From positions 19,592,001 to 19,656,000 of the forward strand of contig CM075101.1 in the NCBI GenBank assembly GCA_037576195.1: 64,000 nucleotides of DNA, given 5' to 3'. Position 1 is the stretch's first letter; each line of letters starts with the position of its first letter. This stretch comes from Phytoseiulus persimilis. Its lineage: Eukaryota; Arthropoda; Arachnida; Mesostigmata; Phytoseiidae. The translations under genes were made by a program, and so were the position numbers. The notes beneath the pieces are model-generated. The model was not told the origin of the DNA. It ran no database searches and was given only the letters and a program-made list of their open reading frames with translations. Below, one piece after another: positions 36,378 to 49,236 of the stretch.

Positions 36378-36620
36378 ATGTCCCAAGCTGAGAATGAGAA
36401 ATCTCATGAGATGGTTTCCGATGGGAAATCCTCCGTCGCATCCCATAAAGTCGATACGAACTGGATCGGTTTGCTTGAGACGTTCCATGGGCAGTTCTTT
36501 GAAAAAGTTCGGAAAATACTATTTCGAGGCTCTCGGAAATTCGATTCTCGACCGATGAACGCGGATAGAGCAGGGAAGAATGCGTCTTCCTTTCGGCTAT
36601 CGATGGCGAAAGAAATCCGC
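36378..36620 (+). CDS. Unrecognised coding-like ORF start
   Basis: ATG-initiated frame beginning MSQAENEKSHEMVSDGKSS, hydrophilic and charged for about 85 codons, then a possible GTAAAAGA donor near 36631; beyond it the frame stays open but composition becomes less protein-like. It starts 192 bp from the SKP1-like start codon on the opposite strand, so the two could share a bidirectional promoter. No domain is recognised and no second exon with matching phase was found; it may be a chance frame. Confidence 0.25.
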
Positions 36621-37372
36621 ACAAAGTTGTGGGTAAAAGAAAGAAGGGTAAGGAGCGTCCTTACCTACGTTGTCAGCCCTGAATTCAGAACAGTATCGCG
36701 GCAGGTTCCGGGAACCTGGGAATGCGAATTATTCCTCTCAATCTGTCCTTCAGTTGGGCTCCATCAGTCAGGCAGATTCTGCCTTAATTCGAGCCCGGTA
36801 CTGAGTTCCACGCTGCGTTTCAAACATACACATGCTTCACTGCAATCAGGAAGGTGAAAACCTCGCTCGGGAAAGCGTCTCCATGTGTCGGCTCGCTCCC
36901 GTCGAGCATGAGGTCCTCCCACAGATGGCCGAGTACTGAATGGAATCGGCGGCGTCCGCTGCCTCGCCTTCGAGGACTCGGTTCGTGAACTTCGAGGTCT
37001 CAGAATCTGTTCCCACTCGGGCTGTCCATTCATCTCGATCGCAGGAGTGAATCGAACTTCCGCCAACCAACCGAGTTGCGTTTGATGTTAAATTTGGGGC
37101 ATCGAAGAAATAGGCCCTCGACTGACGAAATCAGAGGCATTGGAGCTGTGGTTCAATATCTTTTGCGCCGAAGAGCCCTGTCACTCGATAGGTAGACCCA
37201 TGATTCCCGAACCAGACCTTCTCGTCGAGACAATGACAAGTAAGAAATCTGCCTGTGTACGTGGAAGTTGATCGAAAGAAACAGTCTCCCACGAAGACTA
37301 AAGCCGTCTGCAAACCAAACCAAGAAATTATGGCTTTCGACGGGATCCGCGGCTTATCTAAATCGGATGTCA

Positions 37373-37612
37373 TCATCCGGCGGCTCCGCCATGGTGCTTG
37401 GAGTCCGCGTTTATTCCGCGTTCAGGGACTCTTGACAGCCATCCTGAGCCCGAATACACCAAAACCGCCTTGAAATCAGCCGGGATCTGGTAATACTTCA
37501 AGGACTCCTGCGGCCCCGTTCGTCTCTCATATACGGACATGAGAGGCTTAGATATGTTCTCCGAATGTTGGGCGAGGAAAGAGCCGTCGCGCACGTAGAT
37601 AAACAGTTTCAT
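37373..37612 (-). CDS. Unrecognised coding-like ORF
   Basis: Minus-strand frame of 79 codons from ATG, with protein-like content such as MKLFIYVRDGSFLAQHSEN and ADFKAVLVYSGSGWLSRV. The frame extends upstream of the ATG through a charged segment (VEERELERQLWNT). Nearby minus-strand pieces at 37131-37376 and 36846-37070 are also protein-like (EMNGQPEWEQIL) but I could not join them by phase. It may be part of an unrecognised gene or relic. Confidence 0.25.
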   Translation of the reverse strand: MKLFIYVRDGSFLAQHSENISKPLMSVYERRTGPQESLKYYQIPADFKAVLVYSGSGWLSRVPERGINADSKHHGGAAG

Positions 37613-38780
37613 GGTGTTCCAGAGCTGTCGTTCGAGCTCGCGCTCTTCGACGCTGCATAGAAGCTTCGCTCCCGTTTGTCGTTGAGTTCTCTAAGACCAT
37701 TTTCTATGCTGGGAATGCATCAGTTAGGAATCCGCCCCTCATGCCGCAACGGGGATGCTCCCAATACCCGAGTGTTTCATCAATTCCTCCGATCAAGATA
37801 GGATATTCGAGTTGGCAACCGAAACAGAAGCTCGATGGAACGGTCCAAGCGAAGCTTCTCCGCAGACGCCTGGATGCGTGCGATCAGAAACGGGCCTGTG
37901 TTATTGCACACAGTTGGAGAACCCTGTCGGCGGCAGGCCAGAATTGCATCTTGGCGCGTAACTTTTTCTCGGTGTATCTCCCGTCTCAACTTCAGGGTGG
38001 GCGATCGCGGGCGCTGCCCGATATCTATGTGAGTACTGCTGTGAGAATAAACCGCCTGGCACCGTGAACGTTGTGCTCTTGATCGTCCTTGGAACTCGCT
38101 ACCTCTAACCAAGATTAACTCTGTCGAATCGGAATGTCACAGGGCGTTCCTCGGAAATTTATTTCCTGAATCGATGCCCGATTCGTTTCTCCTTATACCA
38201 CGACTATGGTGTCCGACGGTGGAGCCAAGGCTCGACATTCTGAGCGCTCCTGATTCCGCATGGCACCGATGTACACGAATCTTCCAAACCATTCCTCTAT
38301 TGCCTCCGACGATATCCATGGATGACGATCTTGTCACATCGCCCCCGAGACCGTTGATTCCAGCCGGAACGTCGAAGATTCACTTTCAACCGGTCTAGTC
38401 CAATTTCGAGAAATTCAGTACGGCAGTAGTAAATTCATGGAGAATCGATGACAGCTCGACCGATGTAAAATCAAGTTGATCGGAGTGATGCTCATGTTTA
38501 TGAGGAAGCCAGATCCATATGCCTCTCTGGGACGGCTACGATTGCACTTTTGTGACTATGGACGAGGCCTTAATCGAAACAGCTGCTGAATGGAACATCC
38601 GATGTATAGGTTGAGGTCTTCTCCGCATGTTCTGAGCTTCCACGAATGAACGATATTGATATTCAGTGAGCGGTGCCATCGACTGTCATCCGGATTATTG
38701 GTCTCTGCAATATCTCGATGAACCTCTGAAATTCATAGGTTTTCTTGACCTCCAGGTTCCTGATGCTCTGAGATCACGTC

Positions 38781-41700
38781 ATGTCTGGATCCACAGGAAA
38801 GATGTTACATCAAACATTCGGTGGTGGTGATGCCTTTGGAGGCGCTAGCCCCAAGGTGAGTCGCTAAACATTTGCGAGGGAAACCCTCTCCCAGGGAACT
38901 TCGATGAGACTGCTATTTGGAAGTCATAATTTCATTTGAGCTCTATTTTCAGGTCGGAGTTTCGCCCCGTGATCAGCTTTCTCCTCTGAAGATTTTCGTG
39001 CTCGCGAAGAAAGAGATCAACCTGACTTTTGGTGAAATCTCCAACTACGTCACTGACGGTGGCGAATTCCTCTCATCTCTCGAGCTCGACAAAGTGCCCG
39101 TCATCGACAACGCCGACAGAGAAGTTGTTCTAGCTTTTCCGGAGAAAGTCCGAGGCATCCGTGAAGTGTTGGCTCGAGATCACATGAAATGCGTTTTTTT
39201 CGGACGGTAAGTCAGCTCTGAACCAGCTGATGTTCAACCACATGTCCGAGGATGCGCTTTCCTCGCCTGGAACCATAAGCTATCGAGATTCTCCCGCTCA
39301 ATAACTTCCACCTTCCCAGAACGAGTAACGGGAAGAGCACAGTGATCAACGCAATGCTGCAAGACAAGATTCTACCGTCGGGGTTGGGGCACACCACCAA
39401 CTGTTTCCTACAAGTTGAAGGCTCAAAGAGTAATGACGCTTATCTGATGCTTGAGAACACGACGGAGAAGCGGAGCGTGGAGTCAGTGTCGCAATTAGGC
39501 AACGCCCTCCACGGTGAATCCTTGGACCCTAACGCACTTGTGAGAATTTTCTGGCCTAGCAACAAATGCAACCTCCTTAGAGACGACGTCGTTCTCTTGG
39601 ATTCCCCTGGCGTCGACGTGTCTCCGAACGTCGACGACTGGATCGACAAGTATTGCCTGGATGCCGACGTCTTCGTGATCGTAGCCAATGCCGAGAGCAC
39701 CCTCACTACAACGGTCAGTCCCTCGGCAGAAATCTTCCCTTATTTTCATATTATTTTTCCCGCTTGCATCCTCTCTGCTCACTCGTTCCGACGGGCTGAT
39801 GCGTGATTCTGCACAGATACCGCGTCGTTATCATGATTTCTCGACAACTCGTTCTTTGCAGGAAAAAAAGTTTTTCCACAAAGTGTCTGAGCGCCTGTCG
39901 AAACCCAACGTGTTTATATTGAACAATCGGTGGGATGCATCAGCCAACGAGCCCGAGTCGATCGACAAAGTTCGGAAACAGCACCTCGATAGAAATATCG
40001 CATTCCTTCTGGAAGAATTGAAGGTATGATACTCGCCATGACGATGCCCGGAGCCTTCAGGCATCGGTTCGATATCCGCAACCGAGGCGAGTCAAGCCGA
40101 GACTTTCGTTACGAACCCCGCGTTGTCCAACAGGTTTACGGCAGCAAATCTCAAGCGGAAGAAAGAGTTTTCTTCGTTTCTGCTCGTGAAGTTCTGAATG
40201 CGAGGATACAGAAGCTCAAGGGAGAGCAGCCTGCTGCAGGTAATGTATCGTTCATTCCCCACTCGCCCCACCATATATATGTTTGGAGAATCATGCTCAC
40301 TGGGGAGACGTAGTTTCTAATCCAACGAGTCTTGTCTGCAGGCCAGATCGAGGGTTACCAAAGTCGCTATTTTGAGTTCGAGGACTTCGAGCGCAAATTC
40401 GAAAAATGTCTTTCTGAAACCGCTGTGAAGACGAAATTCCAACAGCACTGTGAGCGTGGCGTGAAAATCGTTAGCGAGGTCATGCAGATCATGGACAAAG
40501 CTTTCCAGAACGCGACCGCGTTGAGGGAGAGTAAAATCGCGGATCGAAACCAATACCTCGATCGTCTCGAATACACAAAGATCCAGATGCACGAGCTCAC
40601 CGATGAAGTCAAGCACCGAATCGAGCAACTCGTCGAGCAGGTGAGTCCTCTCCAGATCCTGTCTTGTTACCCCTGGTCTGAGGTCAGGAACCATATCGCT
40701 TCAAATATCATTGCAAGCTTCGATCCCGATTCCAGGTTGAGTGTCAAGTCACGCAAGCTCTGTCAGAAGAAATCCGCAAGCTAAATGTTCTTGTTATGGA
40801 GTACGAGAGACCGTTCCATCCTGATCCAGCGCTACTGAGTCTGTACAAAAAAGAGCTTCACACCTACGTCGAGAAGGGCCTGGGCTCCAACCTTAAAGCG
40901 AGACTCAACTCGTGAGTAATCGTGTGTGCGAAAAATTCGCTCAAATCTCTCCCTTACAACTGATGTTGATTGACGCTCTTCCTTCGCAGACCTCTTCAGT
41001 GTTCTGTCGAAACGTCGCAGAAAGAGATGGTGAAAAGACTCGGACAGCTCATCCCGGATAATCTTCAGAATCAGATGCAGAACGCTCTACCGAGGAACCA
41101 CTTCGAGCCCCTGTATCGGCTCAATTGCGAGTCTCTGTGTTGTGATTTCCAAGAGGATCTGGAATTTAGATTCTCTTTGGGGATCGTTGCCATCATCAAC
41201 CGTTTTCTGGGCCCCCGAAAAGCCCAGCATCCAATGCTGGGTCAGAGTTCGGTCCCCAGACCCCTCTCCAGCACGAACATGACTCCGACAGATTCGCCAG
41301 CTCCGGCTCGTTTGCAGGACAGCTTCGGTAACCCTGCCGAAGAGTATTTAGCTTTAATAACGAAAACAGCGCTTTTATCGCCGACGAGTCAAACTGCCGT
41401 GGGGTTGGTCGCCGTGGCTGGTGAGTGTGACGAAATCTCCTCCCTCGAAATAGGATTTCCAGCGCCATAGGCCTCAGTTTGATACTGAGACGATCGAGTT
41501 CCGGTCGAGTATTCGGCGAGCGATTCCCTTAGCTCGAGTTTTCCTTGACAGGCATAGTCGTCAGAGCTGTGGGATGGCGGGTCATTATCTTCACTTTCGG
41601 TGCCTATGGTATCGTTTACGCGTACGAGAGAATGACGTGGACGAATAAGGCCAAAGAAAAAACCTTCAAGAAGCAATACGTTCGACACGCATCGGCGAAA

Positions 41701-42017
41701 CTGAAACTTATCGTCGAACTGACGTCTTCCAACTGTAGCCACCAAGTGCAGCAAGAATTATCGGGAACTTTCGCGCGGCTGGGACACCTCGTGGACGAGG
41801 TCGTCACGGATATGGAAGCTGAGGTGGAAAATTTGAACAAGCAAATCGACGAAGCCGATGGAGCTGCTGGTCAGGCGAGGAAACTCAGGTATGGCTCGAT
41901 CGACATTCTTCTTTAGTGTCGTCTCCTGAGCGCAAATACCCTCGCAGCTCAATCGATCAATCGACCGCAATGGTGCGAGATCTCCCTTCGGCGACTTCAT
42001 CAATACTTCAGCGTTAG
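38781..42017 (+). CDS. Marf: Mitofusin (Marf), outer mitochondrial membrane fusion GTPase
   Basis: Dynamin-like GTPase that tethers and fuses outer mitochondrial membranes. Ten exons: 38781-38855, 38953-39206, 39320-39713, 39862-40023, 40134-40239, 40342-40640, 40736-40911, 40990-41420, 41552-41888, 41948-42017; all phases agree, giving 767 residues (human MFN1 741, MFN2 757). The P-loop GRTSNGKST lies across the exon 2/3 junction (about residue 109), with the switch-I region [10 protein letters not shown], the G3 box DSPGVD (about 203) and the G4 box NNRWD (about 262). HR1 is in exons 6-7 ([19 protein letters not shown]). The paired transmembrane segment is at about 615-655 (GLVAVAG, then [20 protein letters not shown]). 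HR2 follows ([20 protein letters not shown], with a heptad run to about 750). The extreme C-terminus lacks the conserved aromatic end seen in vertebrate HR2; the last exon gives a divergent serine-rich tail ending in ILQR. Confidence 0.96.
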
Positions 42018-44724
42018 CGCTCTAAGTGATTGGATATCACAACGCCGAGGTCTTCGTCCCCCCCTTCCCCGCTCTCTTTGAGACTGATCGGGGTTGGAGA
42101 AACGAGCGGCTTGTGCAACCCATGGAAGGGCACGCTGAGTCCAGGTCGTAGGAATTCCTTGTCAATAGAAGCGAAACCTCCTGGAAAAGAGGTTTGGAGA
42201 GACCGCCGTAATCGGCCTGGCAAGCGATGGAAATAGCGCGGCGTGACAGTTTCTTTTTACCTTCATCCCGCCGAAATCGGAATCAGGGAGTTGTTTTTGT
42301 GCCGTCCGCCAGTGGCGCTGTCGACGTTCTAATCGGCGTATCCTCTTTAATGCGTTGAATCTGGTCGGTTTTATGTTGGGCTCGCTGGTGGAGACAGATC
42401 CGGGGTTGGCTACATAGATCAGCCACTCTTGCTGTGCTCGCAGATCGTATTCTGAGAAAAGAGCATTGGAAACTGGGAGAAGGATCCAGAAAGACTGGCA
42501 CTCAGATGCGGCCCGTGGTTCTGCGTCAGAGAGTTGAAGGGACAGATTTTCTGACCGCATTGATCCGAAGACACATGCAAACGTGATAACCATGAGTCAA
42601 TGCTGAGGGCGTTGTTGATGTCGTAGCGCCATCTGGTTCTTCTCACTGATCAACGAATTCGGTTATGGTCGTCCTCTCTGAGGAATTCGTCTCCCTCGAA
42701 TTCGAGGGCTCATCAGGGAGAAGGAATCCAAGGCGAGGATATGTTTGTTCGTTTGGTTCCTCTCCGAACTCCGTCCGAGACTCGAACACGGTCCGGAGCT
42801 CTGCACATCCGCTTCTCAACTCTAGAAACCGAGTGTGCAGGCTGCAGAAACTTTTTTCGAAAGAGTGGAATGCGGAGAACACCGATCGGACCATCGCTCT
42901 ATATATGTTGGTTATTTATACGGATGCTCGTTCCCGACGATCGTTGATCGACGTAGAACAAGGCCAATTACGCTGCACCGGGAGCCTCGCCGACTGGTTA
43001 AGGCGTTTTTTTTAAAGCGTACTTTTGCCTGTTCGATATTTCATCTCCGATCATGTCCTGAGTGGAGGGGAAAACTCTTCCATAATATTGAGGGAATCAC
43101 GAGAACACTCGAGCTCGGTACAGCGCAACGGATAGAGTTCGAATCAAAGGAGCGTCGCAGGGCAGACATATGAAGGAGACTGAAGCTCAAACGTCCCTCG
43201 TAACTTCATTTGATGAGTTCTTTCCTCTGGGAGGCAATCAACGGGTTCCTGCAATATTGCAGCTCTGAAAATTAGGGTGCTCCCTATTTGTTGTGAATCG
43301 GAACAGGTTCAGAGACCGTCCGCTTTCCGGCGTCCTCATGTATATATTTCCATCCTCAGGAATCGCGCTGGATTTCTCGAGAGTGAATTGGACACCTTCA
43401 GCAAGAAATATCTGCGCCACGAAGAGGAATAGTACGAGACCATCAAACGGGACTTCATCATTAGCGGTGCACATCAGACTGCTCAGAAGCAGATGACCTA
43501 TCACCCGGAGCCGACCGGTTTCATTGAATTCATGGGCCAACAGACCGACACACGCACGGGGGGATGGCGGACACAAACGTGATCGAAGTGGCATGCAACA
43601 TGTCGATGCTGTCAGAGAAGGTGTTCGGTTCTCCTTCCCTGCTGATCCCTACTCCACGCTCTCCTCTAAGAATTCGACGACCCCGAGAGAATGATCTTGA
43701 TGTTCGCATTTATTGGCACGAAAGATTCTCTACCGATTTCCCCTGCGTGGAACAGCTCGATCGATTAGTGGAATTGTTGAGGGCAGCGTTAGAAAGCGCA
43801 GGTTGCTGGGCCTAGGGCAAGAACAATCAGGCCTTAAAAAACGTCATCTCCCGGAGGCCGTGATGAGCTCGCGTGAATTTTCTTCCGCCGCGGCTTACTG
43901 AAGTTGCAGAGAATCGAGGATACGAGCGCTCGTACCCGTGAACAGAATACGACATTCAGACGACATCGGTTGCTCTTCTCTGAACTTCAAATGCATGCGT
44001 GGTGTTCCGGCTCTGTTGACTCGAACCCAACTCCTCATCTCAACCTCCGGAATCATTCAAGGGTAAAGGAAAAGGAGAAGAAGATATCGAGCGGATGAAA
44101 CGCAAATTCGAACTAATCTTAGCGCCTAAAGGCTCTGCGCACACTTACTCACAGCTCGAATAGGCGTCCTCTTCGAATCCGTTCCTCGAGCGAGTCGCGG
44201 AAACTTTCCCAAAGCAAGCTCCATCAGTCTTCGGAATTCATTGATTCGACGACACTGTGTGATATACTGTCCGTGATGTTATTCCATTTTTAAAAGAAGT
44301 CTTCTAAGAGACTGAACGGTTCATCGGCTGTGGTGGAGAAGCTTCCGTTTTCAATTATTTTGTAGATTATTCTGTTCTTTTGAAAGTGAAGAGGACGCAG
44401 ACATCAGCGCGATAAAGTTCAATGTTACAGTTCAAGATGGGGCGCTGCTGACCAAGCAGACAGGTAGAGAAAGAACACCGATCGTTCAGGTCAGTGTCAT
44501 CAGTGCATTCGTGAAACTCGGTCGAGCTCCACTTCGGTTCGATAATGTCATGTGCTCGATTCGGATGATTCATACGTCCGTTAGTAGCTGCAGCTAGTTG
44601 TAAAGTAAGCGATTTGAATGTTGATGTTTTCGATAGGCCTTCATGTCCGAGTGAATAGAAACAGGACATGGAACGAAGTGAAAAAGGAATAAACTTGTCG
44701 GGAATTGAATTTTGACCACTTTTC

Positions 44725-45024
44725 TCACCGCGATTTTGGGATAGTTTTCGTCGCTCCAGAGATTCGAGATAATTTGCCATAAAACCAAGGCGAAGAGGCA
44801 GCTGCCGAAGAACCGTTCGGCTGAAATCTTCGTTGAGTTGATAACGCTCCGTGAGAGAAGCGACACCCTACCCTTTTCCCGATGGATGCTCGCGGACCGT
44901 CTCCCCGACAGCATTGCTCCCCGGAGGAAGCGCGATGACTGACGAAACGTTCCGGCTCGCGATCGGCTCGGGGATGCAAACGTCATCTTTAATCTCGCTG
45001 TGATCTCAAGCGAGCCCGCTGTCA
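44725..45024 (-). CDS. Unrecognised small membrane-protein-like ORF
   Basis: Minus-strand frame rich in arginine and serine at the start (MTFASPSRSRAGTFRQSSRF), then a hydrophobic, tryptophan-bearing segment (RFFGSCLFALVLWQIISNLW), then a possible GTGAGAAA donor near 44721. The shape (basic presequence plus one membrane helix) is like small mitochondrial inner-membrane subunits, but I could not match it to one and found no downstream exon. It may be a chance frame. Confidence 0.22.
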
Positions 45025-45146
45025 CGGGAGCCTGGGTTGCTCAGCTCGAGAGGCAATTTCACACATCAGGTACATCTTGACAATTTTGACATCAGTGGGT
45101 TTGTGAGCTCTAGCAGAGAGGAATCCTGCTTCTCGGGCAGCTAGAC

Positions 45147-45160
45147 CTCTCTCTCTCTCT
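45147..45160 (+). repeat. (CT)7 microsatellite
   Basis: Seven perfect CT dinucleotides. Confidence 0.9.
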
Positions 45161-48094
45161 ATCTGTGTCCGATGGAGAAGCGGAACGGAACGAACCTTCA
45201 TCATCCGATTGGACTTGGGGCCGTGAGAATCATATTTGGGCTCCAGATCCGTCTCCCTCTTCGAAACGCATGAGAGCCCGATATCGGACTTCGGCGAAGT
45301 TCGAGTGAGGGAGCTCTCTAGAACTTTTCCCGAAGTTTCGGAGACAACAGAGTTGCTCGTCAGCATCGCGCGAGGCGGTCGACCGTGTTGTCCAGGGCTT
45401 CGAAAGTGACGCTTTCTGCGGAGGATGCCACGGAGGCAGTGAGCGAGCGGGGAAGGAGCTGTGCAGGCAGCCTCCCAAGCTAACGAGTACTGGGACGCCG
45501 AGCTATATAAGTCGCTTTGTTTGAGGCCATTGTTTGGATAACGTCGCCTGCTCTCTCACAGGCCTGGATAAGCTCCAACGTGGAGCCCGCTTCTTCTCCC
45601 ACTCGCACCTTGAGTACACAGGGTGCTTATTCATAGATAAGATCGTCTTTGAAAACCCACTGGTCATCGCAGTAGGTCCGCGGACCGTTTGCTCGCTTGG
45701 AGCCCTTGAGAGCTCGCCGACTTCGACCATCCGCCCGGGATAGGGTTCTAGCGCTCCAGAATAATCTCGACAGATGATCAGAGACTTCACTCCTGATTCG
45801 TGGCCTGTTGCCTCCAGGGTTCTGATTCGAGGCTAAATAGAGTCAGTGTCATGTTCCCCATCCGACACTCAGCGCTGCCCGGGACCAACGCAACCGAAGA
45901 GCGATGCCTTCGACCGTCTTCCCCGCGCCGGATCCAGGACAGAGCTGGAAGGTAGCATTATTCTTCAGCCTCCGACCTGGAACTTGACTCGCCTATCGGG
46001 AAACATCACTGTACAGTGGGACGAGCCACGAAAGAACGGGAATAATCGCGGGAATAATAGTAGAAATGAGAGATCCCGAATTGTTCCGAGACTCCGAACG
46101 TGAGAACGTGTGACTCCACATGACCGATGGCTTCTGACAAATTGATTTTTCGCAAAGATCCGGAGGCACCCAAACTCAGGGGTCCCGTTATTTTAGATTT
46201 CAAGCTCTCACTCAAGACGTAGATAATCACCAAAGCTGCGAATTTCCTTCCGCTGGATTTTTTCAGGAGCAAAGGATCCTCGGGACCCACGACATTGAGA
46301 TTGAGGAGACCAACGATTGGCTCAGTAGACAACGAATAATTCATCGGAACCCTGCATCGATCGCAACGTTTCGAAAAAGTGTGTGAGTTCAAAGTCGCTG
46401 GTTCTCAAAAGCTCTATGCGTTCTTCGAGCTCTGCGGTATCGGCAAGAAGATGCGAAATTCCTCGATTCCACAACGCTCGGGTTGCTCTTTGTTCCGGAT
46501 CATTTTCGGATCTCCTGTGAATGTCGAACGAGCTTCAGAACTGGGTCCAATGATTCAGTAGCTTTCCTGTAGAAAAGTTCAGTTCTGGATCTGCGAATGG
46601 GCTTCCAATCGTCATAAACTGCTTCAAAACTCACCAAGCGTCGCAACTGCAAGGTTCCACAGCGCAGGATAGGCAAGGATGACTTTGCTCGGTCTGACTT
46701 CTGTCAACAGGAAGCCACTTCTGCCAAGAAAACAAACTGATTCCAATCATCCACCGCCTCTCGAAGCTTGTAGAAGCTACCATGTCGAATGGTCGATGGG
46801 CGAGAGTTCCTCTTGCAGAACCCAGGAAGAAAATCCACTCGCAACCAGCGTTCGTACTCCCAGACTAAGTCGCTGTGCGAATACTAAATCCTGTTCGGGG
46901 GGTCGGAGAAACCGGGGAGACAAGAACAGCCCCACGCCCAAGAAAAAAGTAGTCCTAACCGTGCACCAGTGGCTGAGCTAGTCCGTTGCTCTAACCGCCC
47001 GCCGGCCCCGCATGCTCGCTCGCTCGTATGTCCGCCTTTCCGCACGTAGAGTCAAGAGAACGCAGTGGATAGGAAATGATTAGGAACAAGGTTCCGGAAG
47101 AGGCTCCAGGAACAGGATTTTTGCGAAGGACATCTCCCTTGCAGATTCTCAGAAGACGACGAAAGAGGCGGAAGTAAAAAAAAATCCCGCGGAGGGAACA
47201 CGAGAAGGCTCCCGAGAAGAATTGCGCCCTCTCTCGCTTCGTCAGCGTTGCTGATTTTTTCTTTTTTGCTCCCTCTCCGTTCTTCTTCATGATTGTCTGT
47301 TTTGGAGCTGCGAGTGCGAGAAGCAGTCGACGACGACAACAGGGCGGAACAAGAAAAGGACTGCCGATGTAGAGAAGCCATCACGATGGGAAAACATCCG
47401 AATCATGCAATATTCATCCACCAGCCGTTTTCTATCTCTTCACAGGGTCAGCATCATTCCTAAAACCATCTCCTGATTCGGTTGGTTGGTGAATATTGTT
47501 ATGGTATAGACTGCGAGATCACCTCCTCAGAATCCGGGAAGTATGATGAGGCCGATCCAGGAATCAGCTCCCCAGCAGCTGGGGACGAACTGCAGATTTC
47601 ACCCCATTATCGGAACTTCAGTCGGACAGGATCACGGAGGAGAATAACGCGGGAGAACGACGCAAATGAGATCCGGTTGACTGCGGGGAGCTCGATAACC
47701 GAAATTGTGGAAGGTCCCGAGACACCATTATCCGAAAAACACGTCTCAACGGCGCTTTAGGGACCGGCTCTCCTTCCCCAGCGGGGCACTGGATTCATCA
47801 AGGAGAGGAGAACTGAACTATAGACAAAACACCAAGTTTCTTGAACGCCATTATGATAGAGAACGGAGCGACTCTCTATAATTTGCGAAGTCGTCGTTGT
47901 TCGCGCTTCATTAACGTTAATCGATTTGGTGGCGCTCGGAAACCTCCGTCGCCCTTTTGATTGCTACAATTTCTCTGGTTTTCCCGAGTCGCGAATCTCC
48001 CCGCTTCGCTTCCCAGAGCTCCTCTTATCCGTCATCTTTCCCGAGTTGCCGTACGTCTCCCTAAAATGGAAGAGCTGACTCAGGTCGTCTGCGT

Positions 48095-48107
48095 CCCCCC
48101 CCCCCCC
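48095..48107 (+). repeat. Poly(C) run, 13 bases
   Basis: Thirteen consecutive C residues at the 5' side of a purine-rich region (48.2-48.45 kb). Confidence 0.9.
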
Positions 48108-49236
48108 TCCCCTTTCCATTGGTTTCGTCATGACACTCTCATTCGCTCGCGTGTTCATTGTGTTCGAATCATAGCGGCGCTGGTATCAGCACCTGGAGCC
48201 AGCTGTCGAACACGGGTCGAAAAACTGGAGCGAGGAGTGGGGAGGGGAGGAATCCAGATAAGGAGTGAGCGAGGAACAGCAGAAAGAACAGAAGGAGCCC
48301 AGAGGAAAAACTCAGAAGTCTTTCTCCTTCTCCATGGGGCCGTATCCAACCTCCACCCGAGTTTACGGTCGACTTAAGGAAACCCGCAGGAGAGGAATGT
48401 GGAGCGGAGAGGGGAGGGGGGCGAGTTGGAAAGACGCGGTACAGAGAAGAACCGCTGACTGAATCCGTAGCTCCTGTGTAGCTCATTGAGTTCTATGAGG
48501 GAGCAGTCAACAGAATCAGCCGGTCGGAATGAACCCCAGGGGGGAGAAGAAAACTCAAAAGAGGGGAAGGAGCCTCACGAAGAAGGTTACGTACACTGAG
48601 AGAACCTTTCATTGCTTCGCCTTCGAGGTCCCATCCGAATCTGCCTCCGTCGAATGAGGGATCCTGAAGGCAACTCAGAAGTGTGAACATCGCCAGGTGA
48701 AGGACTGGAAAGCGCGCCAGAGTGGACGGTCTACCGGAAAAAAACTCCAAAGCTGCTCGGCGAGAATCTCCAGGTTCCGGATTGTTTCTCCCGTTCTTCG
48801 TAATCTTCCTTTCTGTTTTCCTACCCCGATGTTCTCGACCATGGCCCCGCCTGCCGCTTGCTCGATTCAGCAGTCCCAAATTTCCTCTTCGACCGCACGG
48901 AAAGCCTCTGTGTTCCAGTCGCCAGCCGGAATTCCATCCTTTCAGCTTCAGACCACTTCGGCCGTTCCCTCAAGTTTGTTTCCTGTCTCGGGAGTTCCGA
49001 TTCTCGAAATCGCTGCCGACCAGAGATTACGAATTACGTGGAAGGGCTCAGCTCTAAGCGTCTTCGAGATCGGAGAGGAGCTCAAGTGAGCCCGAGAGAA
49101 AGAGCAGAGGAAATCTCCGGCGCGTTCGGCACAGATGATTAGATTGTGCTGAGAGGATTTTTGCGGGCTGATTGACAAAATAGAATTTCCTCTTCACCGG
49201 CAGTTTATGCCCCGTCGTCTCTGCCTCCCACTCCAC

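Larger units (their letters stand above)
36187..38780. other. Spacer between SKP1-like gene and mitofusin
   Basis: No recognised gene. It contains the two weak candidates listed separately (36378-36620 + and 37373-37612 -). The remainder, 37.7-38.78 kb, would include the mitofusin promoter and 5' untranslated region; I saw no distinctive element. Confidence 0.35.

Noticed and set aside
42978..43060. tRNA D-arm-like sequence (CGACTGGTTAAGGCG) followed by a T-loop-like GTTCGATA
   Set aside because: There is no anticodon arm or acceptor stem pairing, and a run of T interrupts it. At most it is a scrap of a tRNA-derived repeat.
43112..43150. tRNA-Arg-like box A (GCGCAACGGATAG) close to TTCGAATC
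   Set aside because: The two boxes are only a few bases apart, so no cloverleaf is possible.
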